DNA from: JAPKZH01 sp964537875 | Lineage (GTDB): Bacteria > Acidobacteriota > Aminicenantia > Aminicenantales > UBA4085 | Assembly (NCBI GenBank): GCA_964537875.1 | Contig: CAZIDN010000097.1 | Span: forward strand, 1-11,039 | Length of the DNA stretch: 11,039 bases | Reading direction: 5' to 3' | Shown: piece by piece, positions 1-5,630 of the stretch | Numbering within the stretch: position 1 is the first letter of the stretch | How the letters are laid out: each line of letters begins with the position of its first letter | The notes under the pieces: model-generated | Database searches by the model: none | Told to the model about the DNA's origin: nothing | Seen by the model: only the letters and a program-made list of their open reading frames with translations | Program-made: the position numbers and the translations under genes

Positions 1-1
1 G

Positions 2-1711
2 ACTCACAACCGCAACGTCCTCTACTTCGGCGGGAACTATCTCTTTAAGTCCACTGATAGGGGCAAATCCTGGGTCAAGGCCTCCCCCGACCTGACGACG
101 AACAACCCCAAGAAGATCATCGACTCGGGCGGCCTGACCATGGACAACACGGGCGCCGAGAACCACTGCACCATCCTGACCATCAGCGAGTCGCCGCTCA
201 AAGAGGGGATCATCTGGGTCGGGACGGACGACGGCCAGGTCCAGGTCACCCGCGACGGCGGAAAGAGCTGGACCAACGTGACGGCCAATGTGAAGGGCTG
301 GGGGATTGACGATAACTGGATCACCCGGATCGAAGCTTCGCATTTCGTCGAGGGCGGAGTTTACATGACGGTCTCCCGCCACCAGGTTGCCGACTACAAG
401 CCCTACGTCTACCGGAGCGACGATTTCGGCAAGACCTGGATTTCGATCAAGAGCGACTTGCCGGCCTACGGCTTCCTCCATACGATCCGCGAGGACCTCG
501 AGAACCGGAACTTGCTCTTTGTCGGGTCCGAGTTCGGGCTGTTCGTGAGCTTCGACGGCGGGACGCACTGGCTGCCCTATAAAGGCGATTTTCCGACCGT
601 GGCCGTCCGCGACATCCAGATCCATCCGCGGGAGCGCGACCTCATCATCGGCACCCATGGCCGCGGCGTCTGGATCATCGACGACATCAGGCCCTGGGAG
701 AAGCTGAACGCCGAAACGGCTAAGGCCGAGGCGGCGCTTTTGGAAGTCAAGCCGGCGCTCCTTTTTTCGCCCCGGGGAGTGGCGGAAGGGACCGCCGAAT
801 TTACCGGCCAGAACTCGCCCTTCGGGGCCGCGATAAGCTATTACCTCAATCCCGCGGTGGCTAAGGACGGTAAGGTTCGACTGGCCATCGTCGATGCCGC
901 GGGCAAAGAGATCGCCGCTCCGTCTGCCACCAAGGAGGCGGGGATCAATCGAGTTTATTGGAGCCTGCGCGAAGGAGCGGGGGCGGGGGCCCAGCCGATG
1001 CCCATGGGCGCGATGGCCGGGATGATGGGAGGCGGCGGTATGGGAGGAGGTCAGCGAGGGGGAGGAGGAGGAGCGGCGGGTGGCGGCATGGGTGGAGGCG
1101 GCGGCGGACAGCGCGGCGGCTTCGGTGGAGGCGGCGGCCCCTGGGCCTTGCCCGGTGAGTACAAGGCCGTCCTCGAAGTGAACGGGAAAAAATACGAAAC
1201 CAAGATCATCGTCAAGGAAGATGAGCTCCAGGGCATCTCGATGGAAGACCGCAGGCTCGCCCAGAAATACTTCCGCGAAGCTCAAGACCTGTCGCAGAAG
1301 GGGCGCGGGCTTCTTCAGTCGCTCGAAGCCCTGGGCAAACAGGTCGATGAACTGGATTCGAACGTCGGAGGCATGAAGACCGTCGACACAGGCGTCCGAG
1401 CCCAGGTCAAAGCCGTCAAGAACAAGATCGACGCGATCAAGGCCGTTTACTTCGTCAGCCCGCCCGGCCAGACGGGATACCGCAAGCCGATCCTGGTCGC
1501 GTTCCGCGGCGGGACTGCGGCCGAGCTGGTGACGGGCGTCACGAGCGGATTCGGCGGCATGGGCGCGCCGACGCAGACGGCGATCGACCAGCTGAACGAC
1601 TTGCGGGCATTCCTCGAGCCCCTGCTGGCCAAGATAAAGGAGATCGCGGATAAGGACGTTCCGGCTTTAAACAAGCTCCTGGCCGAGAAAGGAATTCCCT
1701 ACATCCGCTAG
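2..1711 (+). CDS. Sortilin/VPS10-like BNR-repeat beta-propeller protein (5' truncated by window edge)
   Basis: The reading frame is open from base 2, so the true start lies upstream. The visible 569 residues are the C-terminal part of a longer protein; family members are often around 1000 residues (from memory). Four Asp-box/BNR motifs (S/T-x-D-x-G-x-x-W) are visible: STDRGKSW (bases 50-73), TRDGGKSW (248-271), SDDFGKTW (416-439) and SFDGGTHW (548-571). They mark blades of a YVTN/BNR/sortilin-type propeller, often labelled glycosyl hydrolase although catalysis is rarely shown. The propeller ends near GTHGRGVWIIDD. A short beta domain follows, split by a glycine-rich insert (974-1138) just before LPGEYKAVLEVNGK, a typical Ig/FlgD-like strand pattern. 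The rest is a helical tail. The protein is probably secreted or periplasmic, but its signal peptide would lie outside the window. Its substrate is unknown. It ends 23 bases from the convergent vapC-like gene. Confidence 0.85.
   Translation, partial: THNRNVLYFGGNYLFKSTDRGKSWVKASPDLTTNNPKKIIDSGGLTMDNTGAENHCTILTISESPLKEGIIWVGTDDGQVQVTRDGGKSWTNVTANVKGWGIDDNWITRIEASHFVEGGVYMTVSRHQVADYKPYVYRSDDFGKTWISIKSDLPAYGFLHTIREDLENRNLLFVGSEFGLFVSFDGGTHWLPYKGDFPTVAVRDIQIHPRERDLIIGTHGRGVWIIDDIRPWEKLNAETAKAEAALLEVKPALLFSPRGVAEGTAEFTGQNSPFGAAISYYLNPAVAKDGKVRLAIVDAAGKEIAAPSATKEAGINRVYWSLREGAGAGAQPMPMGAMAGMMGGGGMGGGQRGGGGGAAGGGMGGGGGGQRGGFGGGGGPWALPGEYKAVLEVNGKKYETKIIVKEDELQGISMEDRRLAQKYFREAQDLSQKGRGLLQSLEALGKQVDELDSNVGGMKTVDTGVRAQVKAVKNKIDAIKAVYFVSPPGQTGYRKPILVAFRGGTAAELVTGVTSGFGGMGAPTQTAIDQLNDLRAFLEPLLAKIKEIADKDVPALNKLLAEKGIPYIR
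974..1138 (+). repeat. Gly/Met/Gln-Arg low-complexity coding insert
   Basis: About 55 codons of almost pure glycine with Met, Ala and two GQRGG units lie inside the BNR-protein frame. The DNA is a run of GGAGG/GGCGG imperfect repeats. It separates two beta-rich parts of the C-terminal domain and is probably a flexible loop. Its length may vary between strains by repeat slippage. Confidence 0.8.
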
Positions 1712-1734
1712 AAGGAGCGGGCCCGTCCGGATGG

Positions 1735-2166
1735 CTAGACGAGCGGGTTTCGAACCTTGAGGCCGGGAAAGCGGCTGAAATCTCGGTCGATCGTCCACAG
1801 CTCGCTCACGCCGTTTTGAAGGCACAAGGCGGCGACCCGTCCATCATGGACTTTCGGCCCTGAGATGTGTCCAGCTTTGAGGAGCGCTCGGAGCCGGAGC
1901 CAGTAATCTTCAGACTCAGCGAGGAGAATCAGGCTTGGTGATTCGAGCCATGCCTCGACTTGATCGATCGCTTTTTCCAAGGGGGTTGGAGGCGCGAAGA
2001 TACGCGGGTGAGTCACAACAGCCAGGAATTCGTGAAGGCATGGCCACGGGATCGCCCAGGGCGCGCGGCCCTCAGCCAATCCGGCCAGGCAGGCATAGGC
2101 GGCGGCGTGCCAAGTCGAATCTTCGCGGTGGGCATAAACCAGTAAGTTGCTGTCGAACGCAATCAT
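1735..2166 (-). CDS. vapC: PIN-domain ribonuclease toxin, VapC family
   Basis: This 143-residue protein has the length and layout of VapC toxins, Mg2+-dependent PIN-fold RNases that cleave tRNA or rRNA when free of antitoxin. The acidic residues expected of a PIN active site are visible: D5 in the opening strand (IAFDSNLLVYA), E46 (LHEF), D108 in VHDGRVAAL and D127 in TIDRDF. The start overlaps the upstream antitoxin-like gene by four bases (ATGA), so the two are translationally coupled on the minus strand. It converges with the BNR-protein gene across a 23-base gap with no obvious terminator. The family call is firm; the RNA target cannot be read from sequence. No frame damage is seen, so it is probably active. 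Confidence 0.9.
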   Translation of the reverse strand: MIAFDSNLLVYAHREDSTWHAAAYACLAGLAEGRAPWAIPWPCLHEFLAVVTHPRIFAPPTPLEKAIDQVEAWLESPSLILLAESEDYWLRLRALLKAGHISGPKVHDGRVAALCLQNGVSELWTIDRDFSRFPGLKVRNPLV

Positions 2167-2426
2167 CCCCCTCGTCCTTCATAGCTCGTGTCAAGAATTC
2201 GGTCCCAGGAGGCCCCGCTCAAAAGGGGCTGCAGGCCTTTGCCTTTGAAGGTGGCTTTGTGGAGCCGGAAGGCCTTGCCGCCGCGGCGATGTCGCTCGGA
2301 AACGGCCTTGCGCAGCCCTTCCTCGACCAGGGCGCGCAGGGTGGTCCGCTCCTGCTGGGCGACTTTGCGGGCTTCCTTGAACAGGCTATCGGATATCTGT
2401 ATGGTTGTCTTCATATGGCTAACCAT
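2163..2426 (-). CDS. vapB: Ribbon-helix-helix-like antitoxin, VapB type
   Basis: This is an 87-residue partner of the PIN toxin. The N-terminal stretch MKTTIQISDSLFKEARKVAQ, followed by ERTTLRALVEEGL, is a strand-helix-helix pattern typical of RHH DNA-binding antitoxins (DUF2191-like). The basic, Gly-rich tail from about residue 46 is the expected toxin-binding region. The stop codon overlaps the vapC start (ATGA). Start choice is uncertain. ATG at 2426 has AGGAGA (2433-2438) seven bases after its AGGAG core, while ATG at 2414 gives the usual family N-terminus (MKTTIQ) but lies too far from that site. A TTGACA box at 2446-2451 would place transcription start close to 2415, favouring a leaderless start at 2414. 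The pair should neutralise and autoregulate VapC. Confidence 0.85.
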   Translation of the reverse strand: MVSHMKTTIQISDSLFKEARKVAQQERTTLRALVEEGLRKAVSERHRRGGKAFRLHKATFKGKGLQPLLSGASWDRILDTSYEGRGG

Positions 2427-2451
2427 ATCATTTCTCCTGGGCGAATGTCAA
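2413..2451 (-). promoter_or_regulatory. Candidate vapBC promoter with overlapping inverted-repeat operator
   Basis: Read on the minus strand, a perfect TTGACA (2446-2451) is followed after 17-18 bases by ATATGG or TATGGT (2422-2428), a 4/6 -10 match at the 18-base spacing. The -10 lies in a perfect inverted repeat ATATGG-CTAA-CCATAT (2413-2428) that also covers both possible vapB start codons. An RHH antitoxin bound here would block transcription of its own operon. The -35 is strong and the -10 weak. No binding evidence is available. Confidence 0.4.
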
Positions 2452-2594
2452 GCTGGCGGAAGGCCGTTGATTGGGCCGGTTGCCTCACGCCTTAATAGAC
2501 GGTTTTCTGATAGCGCTTTCTCAGCAATCGGGATTTTAAGGCTCAGGCAAGAAATATAGGAGGAACAAAATTTATAAAATTCTGGTGAGAATTT

Positions 2595-2656
2595 GGGGAC
2601 TCACGCCGAATTTAAAAGAGTTCGGAATATCCACCCGAACTCTCGCGCACGTCCTC
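2595..2656. repeat. Palindromic repeat related to the 3114-3202 element
   Basis: Nested hairpins lie three bases after the stop of the small gene at 2660-3091. AGAGTTCGG (2617-2625) pairs perfectly with CCGAACTCT (2635-2643). An alternative pairing joins CCGAATT to the same GAGTTCGG. Outer GGGGAC (2595-2600) faces GTCCTC (2651-2656). The core CCGAATT-n-GAGTTCGGAATAT resembles the core of the element at 3154-3178. On the minus strand it could act as a terminator, though no long T-run follows. Confidence 0.6.
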
Positions 2657-2659
2657 TAT

Positions 2660-3091
2660 TTACTCGAGAAGGGTGCCGGAGTCGCCGAGCATCCATTTGC
2701 CGCGGACACTGATGTAGAGCAGGGTGCGCTTGACTTCCTGTTCCTTCTCGTTCTTGTACTTGAGGTCAACGATCATCCAATCTTCCATGCCCTTGAAAAA
2801 CATCTCGAGCACGGTTTCGTTGTTGGTTTGGGCAAAGCGCTGCCCCTTGAATTGGCGGAGGATCTTCTTGTTTTTGCCGTAGTTTTTGATGTAAACGGGG
2901 AGGTAACCTTTGGCGGCGGCATCGTCCCTGAGGAATTCTTCGATCGTGTTTTGCGGGTTATAATTTTTGTCGATGGTGACCCAATCATATCCGGAACTCA
3001 CGCTGCCTTTGCCCTTACAGGCGATTTGGCCGCCGATGGCGAGAACGCCGATGATCAGAAGAATGTTGAGAATTTTAATAAATTTTTTCAT
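2660..3091 (-). CDS. Small exported or membrane-anchored protein of unknown function
   Basis: I do not recognise this 143-residue protein. The ATG at 3091 was chosen because GAGAGG lies just upstream and the protein then begins with a classic export signal: MKKFIK, a hydrophobic stretch (residues 7-20) and Cys25. The lipobox is imperfect (QIAC), so it may be a lipoprotein, a cleaved exported protein or a single-pass anchor. A longer frame reaches base 3319 but runs through the palindromic repeat and the end of the neighbouring gene. The mature part is lysine-rich with alternating strands, including YDWVTIDKNYNPQNTIEEFL, ILRQFKGQRFAQTNNETVLE and LLYISVRGKWMLGD, which suggests a small beta-rich domain. 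Base composition is more AT-rich than the neighbours. Related palindromes flank it on both sides. Confidence 0.7.
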   Translation of the reverse strand: MKKFIKILNILLIIGVLAIGGQIACKGKGSVSSGYDWVTIDKNYNPQNTIEEFLRDDAAAKGYLPVYIKNYGKNKKILRQFKGQRFAQTNNETVLEMFFKGMEDWMIVDLKYKNEKEQEVKRTLLYISVRGKWMLGDSGTLLE

Positions 3092-3113
3092 GCTGACCTC
3101 TCTAGAAAAAAAT

Positions 3114-3202
3114 GGGGACAGGTACTTCTTCGCCGGGATTCTTGGGGCACGTACCGAATTCCAGAGAATTCGGAACATGTGCCAGAATTCTGTACTGTTC
3201 CC
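3114..3202. repeat. Composite nested palindrome, possible minus-strand terminator
   Basis: Outer arms GGGGACAGGTAC (3114-3125) and GTACTGTTCCC (3192-3202) form an imperfect inverted repeat. Inside lie GGCAC (3146-3150) with GTGCC (3179-3183), and CCGAATTC (3154-3161) with GAATTCGG (3166-3173) around a CAGA loop. The element starts one base beyond the stop codon of the ImmA-type gene. On the minus strand it is followed by seven T residues (3106-3112), so it would fold into a terminator-like hairpin for that gene. It also lies directly upstream of the ribosome-binding site of the small gene at 3091. Confidence 0.75.
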
Positions 3203-3203
3203 A

Positions 3204-4352
3204 TTATTGTCTTTTTCTCTTTTTAGCGGCTTCCTGCTGGAGAAGCTTGTATCGGTCCGAAGGGATGGCCCGGTGGCGGATTTTTGAAAAAAGCGCGGCC
3301 GGGCTTCCGAGCGCTTCAAGGCCCGGTATTCCTTTTATCACGGCGGCCGCTACTCCCCCGCCTGGCGCTTTCCACTTTTCCCCATTGCCGCCGGTCGCGC
3401 TGCCGAAAACATCTTTCTCGCGCTTCTCCGGATCGGCCTTGGCATAATCGTCGAGCTGGGTTCGCCCGATATATCCCATGTTCCGGAGCGTGCGCAGCAT
3501 GGCCAGCGTGCTGATGCCGAAATAGCGCTTCAGGTAAAGTACTTGGTCGTAGGTCACGCGCTGGGGCGAAAAGACGCGCAGGTCCTTCTCGATGATCTCC
3601 TTGACCTTGGCGGGAGGCATCAGGAAGCGCGCCGCGAACGTCTGAGCGTACGGCTCGCGCGGGTGGTAGAGCGAGGCGTACTCGTCGATGAAGACATCGG
3701 GGCTCTCGATGACGGGGCCCTCGGTGCGGTCCTTGAGGTAATGACAATATTCGTGGGCGGCGCTGAAGGCCTGGCGGCCGGCCGGCTGGGCGGAGTTGAC
3801 CAGGGCGAAGGCGGCCTCCTTCTGCTCTAGGTAGATGAAGGCGCCCGAGACCTTGGAGTCCTCGGGGAGGGGCATGCGCAGGATGCGGCAGCCGTTCGCT
3901 TCGACGAGGGCGAAGATGTCGCGGACGGGCTCGCTGCCGAGGCCGAGGCGGCGGCGCTCTTCGTCGGCCATGCGCTCAGCGGAGATGTTCGGGGCGTAGA
4001 GCGGGGCGAGCTCGAGGCGGCGGTTGGTGATCACTTCGAGGCGGAGATAGTCGTCGCAGTAGCGGCGGAACTTCTGGAGTTCGACGCGGGCGCGGTCGTC
4101 GACGGACTCGGCGCGGAAAAGGAGGGTGAAGGCGTCGGGAGGGGCGGAGTCGCGTTCGTGGAAGAAGAAGGCGATGTCGCGGTTGAGGAAGGCGGCGATT
4201 TTCTGGAGGGTGGAAAAAGACGGCGTGCGCTTGCCCGCTTCGAGGAGCGAGATGTATTCGGAGGAGAGCTTGAGGGCGCGGGCGAAGGCGCCTTGAGACA
4301 GGCCGGTCCGTTCACGGGCTTTTTTGAGCTTGTCGTGGAGGAATTTTTCCAT
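3204..4352 (-). CDS. XRE-family HTH regulator fused to ImmA/IrrE-type metallopeptidase
   Basis: This 382-residue protein has two recognisable parts. Residues 8-62 are a Cro/C1-type helix-turn-helix (LKKARERTGLSQGAFARALK, then SEYISLLEAGKRTPSFSTLQ). Residues about 150-300 are an ImmA/IrrE (COG2856) zinc peptidase domain with HEYCH (200-204) as the HExxH motif; E233 in EPYAQTFAARFLMP is the likely third ligand. Such proteins typically cleave or control a repressor after stress, or act as antitoxin-like regulators. The tail (about 315-382) is charged and ends in a basic cluster. ATG at 4352 was chosen because an upstream in-frame ATG at 4406 lies in the predicted -35 box and has no ribosome-binding site, while AGGGG precedes 4352 by nine bases. 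No toxin partner adjoins it. Its target is unknown. Confidence 0.9.
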   Translation of the reverse strand: MEKFLHDKLKKARERTGLSQGAFARALKLSSEYISLLEAGKRTPSFSTLQKIAAFLNRDIAFFFHERDSAPPDAFTLLFRAESVDDRARVELQKFRRYCDDYLRLEVITNRRLELAPLYAPNISAERMADEERRRLGLGSEPVRDIFALVEANGCRILRMPLPEDSKVSGAFIYLEQKEAAFALVNSAQPAGRQAFSAAHEYCHYLKDRTEGPVIESPDVFIDEYASLYHPREPYAQTFAARFLMPPAKVKEIIEKDLRVFSPQRVTYDQVLYLKRYFGISTLAMLRTLRNMGYIGRTQLDDYAKADPEKREKDVFGSATGGNGEKWKAPGGGVAAAVIKGIPGLEALGSPAALFSKIRHRAIPSDRYKLLQQEAAKKRKRQ

Positions 4353-4382
4353 GAGAGCGCACCCCTGGGCGCTGTGATGGGC

Positions 4383-4411
4383 AGAATAACATGGGGTTAG
4401 GGGCATGTCAA
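4383..4411 (-). promoter_or_regulatory. Predicted sigma70-type promoter of the XRE-ImmA gene
   Basis: On the minus strand a perfect TTGACA (4406-4411) and TATTCT (4383-4388, 4/6) are separated by exactly 17 bases. Transcription would start near 4376, giving a leader of about 24 bases before the ATG at 4352. Its position rules out the in-frame ATG at 4406 as a start. Confidence 0.6.
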
Positions 4412-4446
4412 GGGAGGGGCGAATTGTTTGCGCAGAGTAAGAGAAA

Positions 4447-4535
4447 TTTTCGGGGTCTTTTCGGGGTCAAACCTACTCGTTACGCATCTTCCCCGAGAGA
4501 ATTTCGCCTAATGCGTAATGAGTAGGTTTGACCCC
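4447..4535. repeat. Family A palindromic repeat, copy 1 (with an 11-bp tandem duplication)
   Basis: Arms 4463-4487 (beginning GGGGTCAAACCTACTCGTTA) and 4511-4535 are 25 bases long with one mismatch, around a 23-base loop. The loop, read on the minus strand, contains AATTCTCTCGGGGAAG and matches the loops of the copies at 5382-5448 and 7268-7341. This copy is therefore in the opposite orientation to them. Just outside, TTTTCGGGGTC is duplicated in tandem (4447-4457, 4458-4468). The element begins 19 bases after the stop of the RelE-like gene on the minus strand and could terminate that operon. Confidence 0.85.
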
Positions 4536-4554
4536 AATCATGCTGTAGAATTCG

Positions 4555-4806
4555 TCACCGGATTCGATAGACGTCCTTGCGATGGCGGACGGTTTCCACC
4601 CAGATATCGCCATCCTTGTCTATAAAGTAAATGATCCGGTACCGCCCGATTCTGAATGAGAGCTCCCCTGCCAGGTCGCCAAAGAGCTTTTTGCTGGACT
4701 GGGGATTTAAGCAGATTTTTCTGAGGGCTTCTTTTATTTTCTGTTGAGTGTCCTTGGGAAGCTTTTCGTAATTTTTCTTAAAAGTCCGGCTGAGGAGGAG
4801 TCTCAT
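4555..4806 (-). CDS. RelE/ParE-superfamily toxin (probable mRNA interferase)
   Basis: This 83-residue protein is of normal RelE size. It has LLLSRTFKKNYEKLPKDTQQ at the start, a helical middle, the core strand GELSFRIGRYRIIYFI (48-62) with R52, R55 and R57, and a C-terminal strand VETVRHRKDVYRIR whose H75, R76 and Y80 are candidate catalytic or RNA-contact residues. RelE-like toxins cut mRNA in the ribosome A site; ParE members poison gyrase instead. The basic and aromatic C-terminus favours the RelE side. It lies 20 bases downstream of its antitoxin. A hairpin covers its weak ribosome-binding site (AGGGA, 11 bases before ATG). The partner antitoxin is Phd/YefM type, a common pairing. Confidence 0.88.
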   Translation of the reverse strand: MRLLLSRTFKKNYEKLPKDTQQKIKEALRKICLNPQSSKKLFGDLAGELSFRIGRYRIIYFIDKDGDIWVETVRHRKDVYRIR

Positions 4807-4820
4807 GAGATGCTAAGGAT

Positions 4821-4840
4821 CCCTGTCTATTCGGACAGGG
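4821..4840 (-). promoter_or_regulatory. Hairpin spanning the antitoxin stop codon and masking the toxin ribosome-binding site
   Basis: On the minus strand CCCTGTC (4834-4840) and GACAGGG (4821-4827) form a perfect 7-bp stem with loop CGAATA. The antitoxin TAG stop lies in the loop and at the first base of the right arm. The right arm holds the AGGG part of the toxin ribosome-binding site. Ribosomes finishing the antitoxin would open the stem, coupling toxin translation to antitoxin translation. The function is inferred; the stem itself is plain. Confidence 0.55.
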
Positions 4841-5129
4841 GCTTTTTCGATCTCTCCCGTTTAGCCTGCTTCTCCGGCAATTTTTCATCAAAAAAATCTT
4901 CATAAGTGGAAAATCTGTTATGAAGAAAGTCTTGCTTGGCCTGCTTAATATCTTCCAGCAACTCCTTGTCTGCCATGACCTCCAGGGTTTCGACTTCTTC
5001 AGGGCTCAAGAGCACGGCCTTCGCTTTTGACCGCTGGATGATGATGTAGTGGGAGCCCTTTTCATGGACCTCCCTGATGACGGATGCCATGGATTTCCTG
5101 AGCTCGGCGATCCCAATAACCTTGTCCAT
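4827..5129 (-). CDS. Phd/YefM-family antitoxin
   Basis: This 100-residue protein begins with the typical Phd/YefM DNA-binding fold: MDKVIGIAELRKSMASVIRE, then HYIIIQRSKAKAVLLSPEEV (27-46). The C-terminal half (about 47-100) is charged and probably disordered until it wraps the toxin. The start at 5129 has a strong AGGAGG six bases upstream (5136-5141). It is the first gene of the pair, followed after 20 bases by the RelE-like toxin. A TTGACA promoter and two TGTACA boxes lie directly upstream, which fits the conditional autorepression known for YefM-type antitoxins. The basic tail (KQAKRERSKKPLSE) is somewhat long for the family. Confidence in family is high; partner specificity is inferred from adjacency. 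Confidence 0.9.
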   Translation of the reverse strand: MDKVIGIAELRKSMASVIREVHEKGSHYIIIQRSKAKAVLLSPEEVETLEVMADKELLEDIKQAKQDFLHNRFSTYEDFFDEKLPEKQAKRERSKKPLSE

Positions 5130-5146
5130 TGTCTGCCTCCTGAATA

Positions 5147-5175
5147 AATGTACAGTTTATTGTACAATTTGTCAA
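5147..5175 (-). promoter_or_regulatory. Promoter and TGTACA-N6-TGTACA operator of the Phd/RelE operon
   Basis: On the minus strand TTGACA (5170-5175, perfect) is followed by 17 bases and TACATT (5147-5152, 4/6). Two self-complementary TGTACA boxes occupy 5149-5154 and 5161-5166, with centres 12 bases apart, across the spacer and -10. From memory, the Escherichia coli yefM-yoeB operator uses two palindromes with the same TGTACA core and the same spacing. This supports autorepression by the antitoxin-toxin complex. Confidence 0.75.
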
Positions 5176-5224
5176 ATATAACTAGTGCAATCTAAAAGCG
5201 ATTCTAATAATAAAGACGCTTAAA

Positions 5225-5276
5225 CCTAGGGGCGGGTCTCAGATCGACCGCGGACGCGGATCCGGACCCGGCTAGG
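5225..5276. other. GC-rich imperfect hairpin in the gap upstream of the Phd/RelE operon
   Basis: CCTAG (5225-5229) and CGGGTC (5233-5238) pair with GACCCG (5265-5270) and CTAGG (5272-5276). A smaller CCGC-GGAC-GCGG hairpin sits inside. No coding frame, tRNA fold or known riboswitch is seen. The rest of 5176-5302 shows nothing recognisable. Confidence 0.35.
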
Positions 5277-5302
5277 ATGAGATTGCCAGGGGGCCAGGGC
5301 AC

Positions 5303-5476
5303 AAAAACGGGGACTGGTACTTTTCAAGGGCTCATTTTCGGGGCCAAAGCTACTCTTTACACACTATTTTCTCGCATTTTCGGGGTCAAACCTACTCATT
5401 ACGCAAAATTCTCTCGGGGGAAGATGCGTAAAGAGTAGCTTTGACCCCAACCTTGTTAAAAAGTACTTGTCCCCGT
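5303..5476. repeat. Composite repeat: family B inverted repeat enclosing 1.5 copies of family A (copy 2)
   Basis: Outer arms ACGGGGACTGGTACTTTT (5307-5324) and AAAAGTACTTGTCCCCGT (5459-5476) are inverted with two mismatches. Inside, family A copy 2 has arms 5382-5405 and 5425-5448 with two mismatches. An extra left half-arm lies at 5340-5363. Both left arms are preceded by CATTTTC, 42 bases apart. The right arm matches each left arm equally well (two mismatches each). No gene fits here. The element lies between the divergent promoters of the Phd/RelE operon and the outer-membrane gene. Confidence 0.85.
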
Positions 5477-5545
5477 CTTTTTTTCTCCGTGCTGTGCCTC
5501 AAAAGAGGCGCGAAAAGACAGAAAAATGGCCTCAAAACAAAATGC

Positions 5546-5574
5546 TTGAAAAAAGTTTGGAATATTTGTATATT
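5546..5574 (+). promoter_or_regulatory. Predicted sigma70-type promoter of the FadL-family gene
   Basis: TTGAAA (5546-5551, 5/6) and TATATT (5569-5574, 5/6) are separated by exactly 17 bases in AT-rich DNA. Transcription would start near 5582, leaving a leader of about 50 bases that ends in the AGGAGG ribosome-binding site at 5621-5626. A small GCCTC-AAAA-GAGGC hairpin lies upstream at 5496-5509. Confidence 0.65.
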
Positions 5575-5630
5575 TCCGGGCACATAGAAATAACAGCGAG
5601 ACAAAATCAAACAAAAATGAAGGAGGGCAA

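Noticed and set aside
958..1158. Arg/Gly-rich 66-codon plus-strand frame inside the BNR gene
   Set aside because: It is the out-of-frame reading of the GGA/GGC repeat insert and carries no independent signal.
2585..3226. Long plus-strand frame (213 codons, GTG start) opposite the small exported protein
   Set aside because: It is the antisense of a gene with a signal peptide and ribosome-binding site, runs through both palindromic repeats, and shows no recognisable domain.
3092..3319. 76-residue N-terminal extension of the small exported protein
   Set aside because: It would translate the palindromic repeat and overlap the end of the XRE-ImmA gene; the ATG at 3091 has both a ribosome-binding site and a signal sequence.
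4352..4406. Upstream ATG (4406) for the XRE-ImmA gene
   Set aside because: It lies within the predicted -35 box and has no ribosome-binding site; the added residues do not belong to the HTH fold.
5225..5276. Possible tRNA or riboswitch in the GC-rich gap
   Set aside because: Only one long imperfect stem forms; there is no cloverleaf, T-loop or anticodon arm, and no match to a riboswitch core I know.
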